Source: Methylomonas montana (GTDB taxonomy: Bacteria > Pseudomonadota > Gammaproteobacteria > Methylococcales > Methylomonadaceae). Taken from it: a stretch of DNA of 64,000 nt. The translations under genes were made by a program, and so were the position numbers. Shown here one piece after another: positions 20,334 to 27,971 of the stretch. The notes beneath the pieces are model-generated. The model was not told where the DNA came from and made no database searches. It saw only the letters and a list, made by a program, of their open reading frames with translations. The stretch covers positions 2,914,001 to 2,978,000 of the forward strand of contig NZ_CP129884.1 of assembly GCF_030490285.1 (NCBI RefSeq), read 5' to 3'. The number at the start of each line of letters is the position of its first letter. The first letter of the stretch is position 1.

Positions 20334-20807
20334 TTACAGCAACAACGCGCCGGCAATGGCAATAAAGTTGTCGGCCGCCTGAATCAAGGCTGGCGCGGTT
20401 AAGCTATGAATGCCGTAAACGTCGCTGGTAGTACCAAAATCGTTGCGCACCTTTTGCAGCAGCAATTCGAAATCGCCGTCGCCGGACAATAGAATGATCC
20501 GGTCCGCCTGCGCGGCGTACTCCATCACGTCCAAGGTTATCCCCACATCCCAGTCGCCCTTACTGGTACCGTCACGGCGCTGGATATAAGGCTTGAGTTT
20601 GACGGTAAAACCGATATTTTTCAGGATTTGCTGAAAACCCTGCTGTTTGCTGTCGCCGCGATCGGTGGCGTAGGCAAAGGCAGCGACAACCTGCTTGCCA
20701 ACGGTTGCCTGCTGCCAAAAAGCGCTGTAATTGAAATGTTTTTGGTAGCGTTGCCGGGTGGTGTAGTAAATATTTTGGACATCGACAAAAATCGCTACCT
20801 TTTCCAT
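20334..20807 (-). CDS. NYN-domain (LabA/PIN-like) protein
   Basis: A 157-residue single NYN domain, the PIN-like nuclease fold. The acidic active-site residues are visible: VAIFVDVQNIYYTTRQ at the N-terminus, KGDWDVGITLDVMEYA in the middle and IILLSGDGDFELLLQK near the C-terminus. By family the product is a likely metal-dependent RNase. It is 7 bp downstream of ppnP and probably the last gene of the minus-strand run that begins at the HopJ-type gene. RNA target unknown. Confidence 0.87.
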   Translation of the reverse strand: MEKVAIFVDVQNIYYTTRQRYQKHFNYSAFWQQATVGKQVVAAFAYATDRGDSKQQGFQQILKNIGFTVKLKPYIQRRDGTSKGDWDVGITLDVMEYAAQADRIILLSGDGDFELLLQKVRNDFGTTSDVYGIHSLTAPALIQAADNFIAIAGALLL

Positions 20808-20814
20808 CCCGCGC

Positions 20815-21129
20815 TTACTTCAAAAAAGAACAGCAATAATCGCTGGCGGTGCTGACCTTCATCGTGAATTGGGCATTAGCGGGTACGTTAAAAGACTCGC
20901 CGCCTTTCACGGTTTGCCAGGCATCGTTGCCCGGTAGCAGCACTTCCAATTCGCCCGCCAGAATTTCCATCAACTCAGGATCGGCAGTGTTAAAGGTATA
21001 TTCGCCGGGTTGCATGAATCCCAAGGTTTTTGAAGAACCGTCGGCAAACTTAATGGTGCGGCTATTCACTTTGCCGTCGAAATACACATTGGCCTGCTTG
21101 ACGATGGTGACGTTATTGAATTCTGACAT
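20815..21129 (-). CDS. ppnP: Pyrimidine/purine nucleoside phosphorylase PpnP
   Basis: Small cupin-fold enzyme (104 residues; formerly DUF1255/YaiE) that phosphorolyses several nucleosides to base and ribose 1-phosphate. Family signatures are ANVYFDGKVNSRTIKFADGS, LGFMQPGEYTFNTADPELME and GGESFNVPANAQFTMKV. Length is normal and the frame intact. It lies between the methyltransferase and NYN genes in the same direction, which hints at a small RNA/nucleoside-salvage grouping, though co-function is inference. Confidence 0.95.
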   Translation of the reverse strand: MSEFNNVTIVKQANVYFDGKVNSRTIKFADGSSKTLGFMQPGEYTFNTADPELMEILAGELEVLLPGNDAWQTVKGGESFNVPANAQFTMKVSTASDYCCSFLK

Positions 21130-21165
21130 GATGAGTATCTACTGCTATTAAAAAAAGGAGCGCAA

Positions 21166-21753
21166 TCATAGCAGATCGGCTTGTTTGCGAATAACAAAAA
21201 GCCTGGGCGCGGTGGGCTTGTCATGACTGCTCAAAATAACTTCCGACCTAAAACAGGCGCTATCCAAACGCTGACTCCAAGCCAGCAGTTGCTCGGCTTC
21301 CAAATCGCCACCGGCATGGCCCGGATAGGCCAATACTGTCACCACCGCACGCGGCGCCAATAAACCGCATGCGGTATTCAAGGCCAGCAAGGTCGAATCG
21401 ATTTGGGTAATCACGGTTTTATCGGCACCCGGCAAATATCCGAGATTAAACATCGCCGCCCCTAAGCGGCCATAGTACTGCTGAGGCAGGTGATTCAGCA
21501 TGTCGGCATGACTAGCCAGACAAAGCGTCACCCGCCGTTGCAGATCGTGTTCCAGCAAGCGTTGATAGGTTTTGATCAACGCCTGTCGCTGTATATCGAA
21601 ACCGTAAACATGACCCTCCGCCGCCACGCATTGCGCCAAAAACAAGGTGTCATGGCCGTTACCTAACGTCGCATCGACCGCAATATCGCCAGGTTTCAGG
21701 TATGAGCCGACGATATCGTGGGCCATCTCAAGCAAGGAAATGCGTTTCATCAT
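21166..21753 (-). CDS. MnmM/YtqB-like SAM-dependent methyltransferase
   Basis: A 195-residue class I methyltransferase of the PF06962 family. Motif I is DIAVDATLGNGHDTLFLAQC; GHVYGFDIQRQALIKTYQRL follows; the family-specific FNLGYLPGADKTV and VLAYPGHAGGDLEAEQLL are both present, exactly as in Bacillus YtqB, now known as MnmM, which methylates 5-aminomethyl-2-thiouridine in tRNA. Two adjacent ATG codons (21753, 21750) can serve as start; both lie inside the end of the upstream oxidoreductase gene, a 26-bp overlap implying translational coupling. The activity on tRNA wobble uridine is inference from family and partner gene. Confidence 0.88.
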   Translation of the reverse strand: MMKRISLLEMAHDIVGSYLKPGDIAVDATLGNGHDTLFLAQCVAAEGHVYGFDIQRQALIKTYQRLLEHDLQRRVTLCLASHADMLNHLPQQYYGRLGAAMFNLGYLPGADKTVITQIDSTLLALNTACGLLAPRAVVTVLAYPGHAGGDLEAEQLLAWSQRLDSACFRSEVILSSHDKPTAPRLFVIRKQADLL

Positions 21754-22783
21754 AGCGTCGTATATCGCAAATGGGCGGCAAGTCGGCTTGCTGTTGCAGA
21801 TAATCGGCAAACCGGGCGGCGTAGAAAGGAATCGCCAAGCTGCCTTTAGCGCCGAAACCATTAAAAATATGCAATTGTTGATGTCGGGGGTGAGTGCCGA
21901 TAAACGGCTGTTTGTCCAAGGTGGCCGGCCGAATCCCCGCCCGGTGTTGGTAAACACTAATCGACGGCTGTAGCGGACAAACCGTTCGCAGACTAGCCAA
22001 TAAGGCGTTTTGCGCCGACTGGCTCGGTAAATTGTCTGTATGCTGGGTATCGAAAGTGGCACCGGTTTTAAAACGCCGCGCTTCGAGAGGAATCAGCCAG
22101 TGACCGTAGTTCAAAATCCGCTCCGGCAGATCCTGCCGACTTTCGCAGCCCAGGATCTCGCCTTTCGCCAATTGAAACGGCAAACCGCCAAACCAGGGAT
22201 TCGCGACAGCCCGATGACCTTCGCAAAACACGATATGGCGGGGTTTAACATCTTGCCATTGCAGATCCGGCCGCACGCTAATGTCGCCATATTGCAAATC
22301 GGCTTGCCGATAACAACTATTGCCGATCAAAAAATCGCGCAGATTTTTTAATAATGCCTCGGTTTTCAAGTAACCGGTTTGCTGCTGTTGTAATACCCCA
22401 AACGGCGCATGGACAGCCTCGAGCATCGGGAGCCATTCCGACAAGTAAGCCAGATAATCCGGCTGGCTTAAGCGCCGCATGGCCAACTCCCGCTCCTGTT
22501 GCGTGCGCAGAATTTTCAACATCGGCATCTGCACATAGAAATTTTGCTGAAACTGCTCGGCAAGTTGCCGGTAGCCAGCCAACGCGGCCGGCAGCAAGAT
22601 TTCGATATCCGCTTGCTTGACCAAGCGTTGCCCGGTAACTGGATTAACCAGGCCGGCGGCGACTTGCGAGGCATTTTCCAAGCCATTATCGACCACCAGT
22701 ATTCGAAACTGCCGCTTAAGCAACTCCCAAGCTAGCAGACTGCCGGCAAGCCCCTGGCCGATCAGTAATACATCGATTTGCAC
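21728..22783 (-). CDS. FAD-dependent oxidoreductase, DAO/MnmC C-domain-like
   Basis: A 351-residue D-amino-acid-oxidase-fold flavoprotein. The N-terminal dinucleotide motif is VLLIGQGLAGSLLAWELLKR with the acidic strand end ILVVDNGLENASQ; AAGLVNPVTGQRLVKQ and the C-terminal YQHRAGIRPATLDKQPFIGT with FNGFGAKGSLAIPFYAARFA are the FAD-contacting blocks shared with the oxidase half of MnmC. It is 2 bp after the HopJ-type gene and overlaps the MnmM-like gene. The likely reaction is oxidative removal of the carboxymethyl group of cmnm5U in tRNA (inference). An amine or glycine oxidase role is the alternative. Confidence 0.82.
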   Translation of the reverse strand: MQIDVLLIGQGLAGSLLAWELLKRQFRILVVDNGLENASQVAAGLVNPVTGQRLVKQADIEILLPAALAGYRQLAEQFQQNFYVQMPMLKILRTQQERELAMRRLSQPDYLAYLSEWLPMLEAVHAPFGVLQQQQTGYLKTEALLKNLRDFLIGNSCYRQADLQYGDISVRPDLQWQDVKPRHIVFCEGHRAVANPWFGGLPFQLAKGEILGCESRQDLPERILNYGHWLIPLEARRFKTGATFDTQHTDNLPSQSAQNALLASLRTVCPLQPSISVYQHRAGIRPATLDKQPFIGTHPRHQQLHIFNGFGAKGSLAIPFYAARFADYLQQQADLPPICDIRRYDETHFLA

Positions 22784-22785
22784 GG

Positions 22786-23139
22786 CTATTGTTTAGCTTG
22801 TAAGGCCTCGCCTTTGAAAACAATGCCTTCCCAGCCATCCCGCATGAAGTTTCTGATATTTTGATGGTCCTGACCCTCGGGATTGTTCAAGACATCCTTC
22901 CAGTAGTAATCGCCAAATAGCGCCAGAGTCTGTTCGACAGTGAGCCGATGCAATTTGGCAAATGCAAAAATCTTGCAAGACCCCTCGTTATGGCCGGCTT
23001 CGTTGATGAGCGACTGCTCCAGGCCGTTGCTGAATTCGGTAGCCTGATAATGGTAATATTTGGCGATTACAGCCATGGTGTCCTGAAAATCAATCGCTTG
23101 CCCAGTTTTTACTGCTTTCAAAAAATCGTTCAATATCAT
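22786..23139 (-). CDS. HopJ-family protein
   Basis: A 117-residue protein of the HopJ type III effector family (PF08888), in spite of the name a widespread housekeeping-like protein of gammaproteobacteria. Recognisable blocks are FQDTMAVIAKYYHYQATEFS, NEAGHNEGSCKIFAFAKLH, and LALFGDYYWKDVLNNP. The start is preceded by TAGGTAAG. No type III secretion genes are nearby, so an effector role is unlikely. It begins the minus-strand run oxidoreductase-methyltransferase-ppnP-NYN. Function unknown. Confidence 0.9.
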   Translation of the reverse strand: MILNDFLKAVKTGQAIDFQDTMAVIAKYYHYQATEFSNGLEQSLINEAGHNEGSCKIFAFAKLHRLTVEQTLALFGDYYWKDVLNNPEGQDHQNIRNFMRDGWEGIVFKGEALQAKQ

Positions 23140-23368
23140 TTGCTTACCTACATAATTCCCTTATTATTTGAATTGTTACTGCCTTACTTGTCCAAAATAG
23201 CTGCATTAACAGTTATAATCCGGCGATGAGTCCCGGTATTTAAGCACCAGGATTGCGTTTAGGATCGTCTTATTATTGTTATATTCCGTCATTACAATCG
23301 CGCAATGCTTTGTCGGCTTGTTAGACCGTACGGACTGCAATCTCAATAACATCATAAAGGAATACATT

Positions 23369-24010
23369 TTGAAACAGATAATTACTCTTTTATCGTTTTG
23401 TCTGCTTTGCTCAAGCACTGCGTTTGCAGACCAGGAAATCCAAATCCCACCCGCACCACCGATAGAATCTGCCCCCGCCACGGCCAACTCCACACCTAAT
23501 GTGTTTGTCGAGCAAACCAATTATGCTTCTTATCAACTTTCGCCAGGCGATGCGCTGGAAATTACGGTCTGGAAAGAAGAAGGCTTACAGCAGTTGCAGA
23601 TTTTAATTTCGCCTGACGGCACCATTATTTTCCCATTGATCGGCACCGTCGGCGCAGCTGGCAAAACCATTACCGAACTAAAGGACAACCTCACCAGTCG
23701 GCTTTCGGACTACATCTCCGATCCGTCGGTTACCGTGAAATTGCTCAACAACCAAGGCAACTCGATTTTCGTGATCGGTAAAGTCAACAAACCCGGACAA
23801 GTGTTTTCCGGCCGGCGCCTGGACGTACTGCAAGCACTCAGCCTGGCGGGCGGTCTGACGATTTTTGCCAAAGAAAGCTCAATCAGCATCATTCGCCGCA
23901 GCGGCGATCAAGTCAAAGTGTTTCCTTTCGATTACAGCGACGCCATCGATGGGGAAAATCTCGAACAAAATATCCTGCTGGAACCGGGAGACACGGTCAC
24001 CGTACCCTGA
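23369..24010 (+). CDS. Polysaccharide export protein, Wza/EpsA-like
   Basis: A 213-residue exported protein with the polysaccharide biosynthesis/export (PES) domain and one SLBB domain. A cleavable signal (LLSFCLLCSSTAFA) is followed by a Pro-rich linker, then YQLSPGDALEITVWKEEGLQ (PES start), DGTIIFPLIGTVGAAGKTI, and the SLBB repeat FVIGKVNKPGQVFSGRRLDV. It ends in LEPGDTVTVP, a common family end. The start is TTG 23369 with AAAGGA seven bases upstream; frames upstream of it lack a ribosome-binding site. Unlike E. coli Wza there is no lipobox. It heads an export module with three following genes. Confidence 0.92.
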   Translation: MKQIITLLSFCLLCSSTAFADQEIQIPPAPPIESAPATANSTPNVFVEQTNYASYQLSPGDALEITVWKEEGLQQLQILISPDGTIIFPLIGTVGAAGKTITELKDNLTSRLSDYISDPSVTVKLLNNQGNSIFVIGKVNKPGQVFSGRRLDVLQALSLAGGLTIFAKESSISIIRRSGDQVKVFPFDYSDAIDGENLEQNILLEPGDTVTVP

Positions 24011-24036
24011 AAGGATTTAGATAGAAGTTGCTATCT

Positions 24037-25377
24037 ATGAAGATTAAAACGGATTTTTTGCTGCCTGCTGCGTTGGTGTTGTTTACAGGTAATAGCTACG
24101 CACTGGAGTTGTTGTTCGAGCCTGACTTCAGCTTTAAGGAACGTTATGACGATAACCTACGCATGCAGATTAAACCCAGGCGCACCAATCTAATCAGCAC
24201 GCTTTCGCCGGGAGTGTTGTTCGGATATCTAGCGGACGACAACGAGCTGAAAACGCGATTCAAATGGAATGAGTTGATTTATCACGGCGATTCGGCTCTG
24301 GATTTTTCCGAGAAGCTGGTCAACGTTAACCATATGTTTAGGTCTGAATTATTCAAAACCGACCTGACCGCCGGTTACAGCGAAGAATCTTCCATCAATA
24401 ACCAACTGGACCCCGCACAAATCAATGAATTAGGCGGCATACAAATCCTGGTGCCGCGCACGACCAAGTCGGTGGCCCCCAGTATTACTTACAACCTGAA
24501 CGAAACCAATGCGCTGCAATTGGGATATAACTATGTCGATGTCGCTTACGACCGCCAAGCTAGCCTAGCGAGCAACCGCTATTACTCCGACTACTCGAAT
24601 CAACAGTTTTCCGCTACCCTGACGCATGTTTACTCGGAACGCTTGTCATTCAATTTGACCGGTGCTTATTCGGAGTTCGATTCGCCGAGTGAGCAACGCG
24701 GTCTAGGCCTGGTGCAGCGTGTGTTGGCACCAAACGGTGCTTCGGTCACACTTCGCCCGGAATTCCAATTTGGCGCTCCCGGCAATACTCATTTCAGTCA
24801 AATCCAACGCACCCTGTTTTATCAGCTGGGCTTGCAATACGCGCTCTGCGAACAAATGCAATTATCGCTTGCCGCCGGTATCCGCAATATCAATTCGGAC
24901 TTCAATAGCCGGACAACGTTTGACGACCCTAGTTTTTTGCCTACGGAATCATCGCAATCCAGCAGCACCAGCGGCAACGTCTATTCGGCCAGTCTGATCC
25001 GCAATTTTGAGCGGGGCAACCTGAGCCTAAGCGCCAGTCAACAATTAAATCCAGCCAGTACCGGCACCCAACAACAAACCACATTGTTTTCCGCTAGCGC
25101 CCGTTATAACTTAACCGACCGCTGGAATACCGGCATCAACGCCAGTTATCAGATGTCTGAATCGGTTACCAATTTCAATGGCAATAATGCCAGCAACAAC
25201 CGGACGTACACTACGCTTACCCCCAATATTCAGTGGCGCTGGACACCCGAAATCAATTTGGATCTTTCGTATTCGTACCGCCAGCAACAATATGAATCGA
25301 CTAATCAGACCGCTATCGGCAACAGCGTGCAACTACAATTCTCTTATCAACCTCAAATCAATCGTCAGGTGAAATAG
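24037..25377 (+). CDS. Outer-membrane beta-barrel protein of EPS/PEP-CTERM locus
   Basis: A 446-residue protein with a signal peptide (AALVLFTGNSYA) followed by alternating beta strands (NALQLGYNYVDVAYDRQAS, LSFNLTGAYSEF, INLDLSYSYRQQQYES), ending in a strand-like segment. It resembles the outer-membrane protein found with exosortase/EPS loci (pepcterm_hypo_1, EpsL-like). I chose ATG 24037, nine bases after AGAAG; a TTG at 24028 is in frame. It probably forms the outer-membrane pore that works with the Wza-like protein before it (19-bp gap after the stop at 24010). The strand count was not modelled. Confidence 0.8.
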   Translation: MKIKTDFLLPAALVLFTGNSYALELLFEPDFSFKERYDDNLRMQIKPRRTNLISTLSPGVLFGYLADDNELKTRFKWNELIYHGDSALDFSEKLVNVNHMFRSELFKTDLTAGYSEESSINNQLDPAQINELGGIQILVPRTTKSVAPSITYNLNETNALQLGYNYVDVAYDRQASLASNRYYSDYSNQQFSATLTHVYSERLSFNLTGAYSEFDSPSEQRGLGLVQRVLAPNGASVTLRPEFQFGAPGNTHFSQIQRTLFYQLGLQYALCEQMQLSLAAGIRNINSDFNSRTTFDDPSFLPTESSQSSSTSGNVYSASLIRNFERGNLSLSASQQLNPASTGTQQQTTLFSASARYNLTDRWNTGINASYQMSESVTNFNGNNASNNRTYTTLTPNIQWRWTPEINLDLSYSYRQQQYESTNQTAIGNSVQLQFSYQPQINRQVK

Positions 25378-25378
25378 C

Positions 25379-27121
25379 GTGGAAAATCAAGCCATCGACA
25401 TCAAGGACTATCTAAAAATCATCAAACGACGCAGAAAATTTTTGTTTGTTCCTTTTCTGATCATTGCGTTGATCAGCATCGTCTTGGCGGTGCTATTGCC
25501 GGCCATGTACCGTTCCACCTCGACCATTTTGATCGAAGCGCAAGAAATTCCCGCCGAACTGGTGCGTTCCACGGTGACTACCTTTGCCGACCAACGGATT
25601 CAGATGATCAGTCAACGGATCATGACCCGGCCTAATTTGACGGAGATTATCAAAAAATACGACCTCTACGCCGAAGACCGCAAAAACAAGCCAGAGGAAG
25701 TGATTCTGGAAAAAATGCGCAAGAGCATCAAAGTGGAGACCATCAGCGCCGATGTCGCCAACAACAAAAGCGGACCGGTGCAACAAGCGACTATCGCCTT
25801 TACTCTGACATTCGACGATAAATCCTCATCCGTCGCGCAAAAAGTCGCCAATGAATTGACTTCGCTTTTTCTGAAGGAAAATATTAAATCGCGCACCGAA
25901 TCAGCCGAAAATGCGGCCTTGTTTTTAAGCGAGGAATCCAAACGGCTGAAAGCCAAAATTCAGGAAATTCAACAAGGCTTGGCGACATTCAAGGAAAAAA
26001 ACCTGAATCAGCTACCGCAAATCAGTGCGCTGAATCAACAAGAACTGACTTCGCTGAGCAACCAACTGCTGCAACTGGATACCCAAGAGCGCTCACTCAA
26101 TGATCGACGTTTTTACCTGGAAGGCGAGTTGGCGCAAATCGACCCTAATGCGATGGCGACCAACGCGACGGGCAACCGGGTGTTCGACATGAAAGACCGG
26201 TTGAAGGAACTGCAATCCCAATATCCATCCGTGTTATCTAGCCACTCGGCTAGCCATCCGGACGTCATCAAAATCAAACGCGAGATCGATTCCTTGCAGA
26301 AAGAAATCGGTTCCAATACCGATCTTAACGCGATGAACGCAGAACTGACGGATAGAAAAGCCGAACTGGCATTATTGTTGAAACAGTATTCCGAAAAACA
26401 CCCGGATGTGCTGAAACTGCAAAAACAGATTAGCGCCCTGCAGCAGAGTTTGGTCAGCGCCAAGCACGACGAATACAGCAATAGCGCTATCCAGCCGGAC
26501 AATCCGGCCTACATCACCCTAAAATCCCAGCTGGACTCGGTAAGCACCGAAATCGAATCTTTGAACTATACCCGCGGCCGAGTTAACAGCAAGATGGAGG
26601 AGTTGCGCCAAAGCCTGCGCCAATCGCCGCTGGTCGAAAAGGAATATTTGGATTTGATCCAGGATCTTGATAACACCAATCTGCGCTATCGCGAGGTCAG
26701 TGCCCGCGAAATGGAAGCGCAAATATCACAACAGCTGGAAATGGAAAGGAAAGGCGAGCGTTTCACGCTGATCGACCCGCCGCAAGAACCTCTGGAACCG
26801 GTTAGTCCCAACCGGATTGCTATTCTGGTGTTGGGCGTGGTGCTGGCCCTGGCCAGCGGTTTCGGCGCGGTAGCACTCGCCGAGATGCTGGATTCCACTA
26901 TCAATAGCCCAAAATCGGTCACCGCGATCCTGGGTGTGGAACCCTTGGCCGCGATACCCTATCTTGAAAGCCAAAAAGAACATCAAGACCGCAGAAATGA
27001 ACGACGCATGTTGCTAATCGGCAGCGCAATTGCAGTATTAGTGGCAGTTCTCCTCTTTCATTTCATCATCATGCCGATTGATGTGTTCTGGTACAAATTA
27101 CTGCGCGTTGTGAGCAATTAA
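25379..27121 (+). CDS. Chain-length determinant / GumC-Wzz family protein
   Basis: Inner-membrane co-polymerase of 580 residues. The Wzz N-terminus (IDIKDYLKIIKRRRKFLFVP, TM1) and a periplasmic coiled-coil of about 400 residues lead to the Pro-rich PPQEPLEPVSPNRIAIL that precedes TM2, and a third hydrophobic segment ends the protein. The start is GTG 25379, one base after the previous stop. Within the coiled coil there is an internal repeat: SHPDVIKIKREIDSLQKEI and KHPDVLKLQKQISALQQSL, about 70 residues apart. The family sets polymer chain length and activates the BY-kinase encoded next. Confidence 0.9.
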   Translation: MENQAIDIKDYLKIIKRRRKFLFVPFLIIALISIVLAVLLPAMYRSTSTILIEAQEIPAELVRSTVTTFADQRIQMISQRIMTRPNLTEIIKKYDLYAEDRKNKPEEVILEKMRKSIKVETISADVANNKSGPVQQATIAFTLTFDDKSSSVAQKVANELTSLFLKENIKSRTESAENAALFLSEESKRLKAKIQEIQQGLATFKEKNLNQLPQISALNQQELTSLSNQLLQLDTQERSLNDRRFYLEGELAQIDPNAMATNATGNRVFDMKDRLKELQSQYPSVLSSHSASHPDVIKIKREIDSLQKEIGSNTDLNAMNAELTDRKAELALLLKQYSEKHPDVLKLQKQISALQQSLVSAKHDEYSNSAIQPDNPAYITLKSQLDSVSTEIESLNYTRGRVNSKMEELRQSLRQSPLVEKEYLDLIQDLDNTNLRYREVSAREMEAQISQQLEMERKGERFTLIDPPQEPLEPVSPNRIAILVLGVVLALASGFGAVALAEMLDSTINSPKSVTAILGVEPLAAIPYLESQKEHQDRRNERRMLLIGSAIAVLVAVLLFHFIIMPIDVFWYKLLRVVSN

Positions 27122-27139
27122 TCATCCAAGGGAAAACTC

Positions 27140-27922
27140 ATGAACTCTATTCAAACCCTCGCGGAAAAAAGCAATTCATCGGCAACAGTGGCAAGTGCCC
27201 AATCCGGCGACAAGGTTAACATCGCTTACACCCAAACCCGGGTGCACAAGCCCGACCAGAATCTGCTCAAACACAACCGAATCATCTCGGCCGCCTCGCC
27301 CGCCAAATGGCTGGAATCCTATAGAATGCTGCGTACTCGCTGCTTGCAGCAAATGGACTCGATGGAATGGAAGACGATGGCTATCACCAGTACCGGCGAA
27401 GGTACCGGCAACAGCTTAACTGCCGCGAATTTAGCCATCAGCATGGCGATGGAACTCGACCGCACCGCCTTGCTGGTCGATGCCAATTTCCAAAACCCCA
27501 GTATCAACCAATTATTCGGCATACAACCCAGCTTGGGCCTGAGCGATTATTTGCTGAACGATAGCGAAATCAGCTCCATGTTGATTAATCCGGGCATAGA
27601 ACGTTTGGTGGTATTACCGGCCGGCAAACCCTTATTCAACTCGACCGAAATGTTGCGTTCGCCGAAGATGGTGCGTTTGGTTAACGAACTGAAAAGTCGC
27701 TATCCATCCCGCATCATTATTTTCGACATGCCGCCGATTCTATCGCATGACGATACCTTGGGCTTTTCACCCTATGTGGATTGTGTGTTGCTGGTCATCG
27801 ATGAAGGCCATACCAAGACCGATGAATTGAAGCACGCTGCGTCTTTGTTGAAAGACGTCAATGTGCTGGGGACGGTATTCAATAAAGCCACCGATAACAA
27901 AATCAGCTTTACCGGCGCTTAG
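27140..27922 (+). CDS. EPS BY-kinase-like ATPase with altered Walker A
   Basis: A 260-residue cytoplasmic partner of Wzz-type proteins, of the CpsD/CapB and exosortase-locus tyrosine autokinase group. The P-loop region is TSTGEGTGNSLTAANLAISM: an Asn stands where the Walker A Lys is expected (codon AAC). The A' motif is ALLVDANFQNPSINQLFG and Walker B is RIIIFDMPPILSHDD. The C-terminus ends in KISFTGA without the usual tyrosine cluster. So it may bind nucleotide poorly or act as a non-catalytic regulator. A sequencing error is possible, but a single codon change would be needed. Confidence 0.85.
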   Translation: MNSIQTLAEKSNSSATVASAQSGDKVNIAYTQTRVHKPDQNLLKHNRIISAASPAKWLESYRMLRTRCLQQMDSMEWKTMAITSTGEGTGNSLTAANLAISMAMELDRTALLVDANFQNPSINQLFGIQPSLGLSDYLLNDSEISSMLINPGIERLVVLPAGKPLFNSTEMLRSPKMVRLVNELKSRYPSRIIIFDMPPILSHDDTLGFSPYVDCVLLVIDEGHTKTDELKHAASLLKDVNVLGTVFNKATDNKISFTGA

Positions 27923-27931
27923 ACTGATCTG

Positions 27932-27955
27932 GTGTGGCTGCGTCGGCAGCCACAC
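27932..27955. terminator. Bidirectional terminator hairpin
   Basis: GTGTGGCTGC and GCAGCCACAC form a perfect 10-bp stem around GTCG, between the convergent ends of the BY-kinase-like gene and the TPR lipoprotein gene. A short TTT follows on the plus strand. Confidence 0.7.
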
Positions 27956-27971
27956 TTTCCAACATTGCCTA

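Noticed and set aside
22786..23139. Type III secretion effector
   Set aside because: The HopJ name is historical; the gene is in a housekeeping-like operon and there is no type III secretion machinery nearby.
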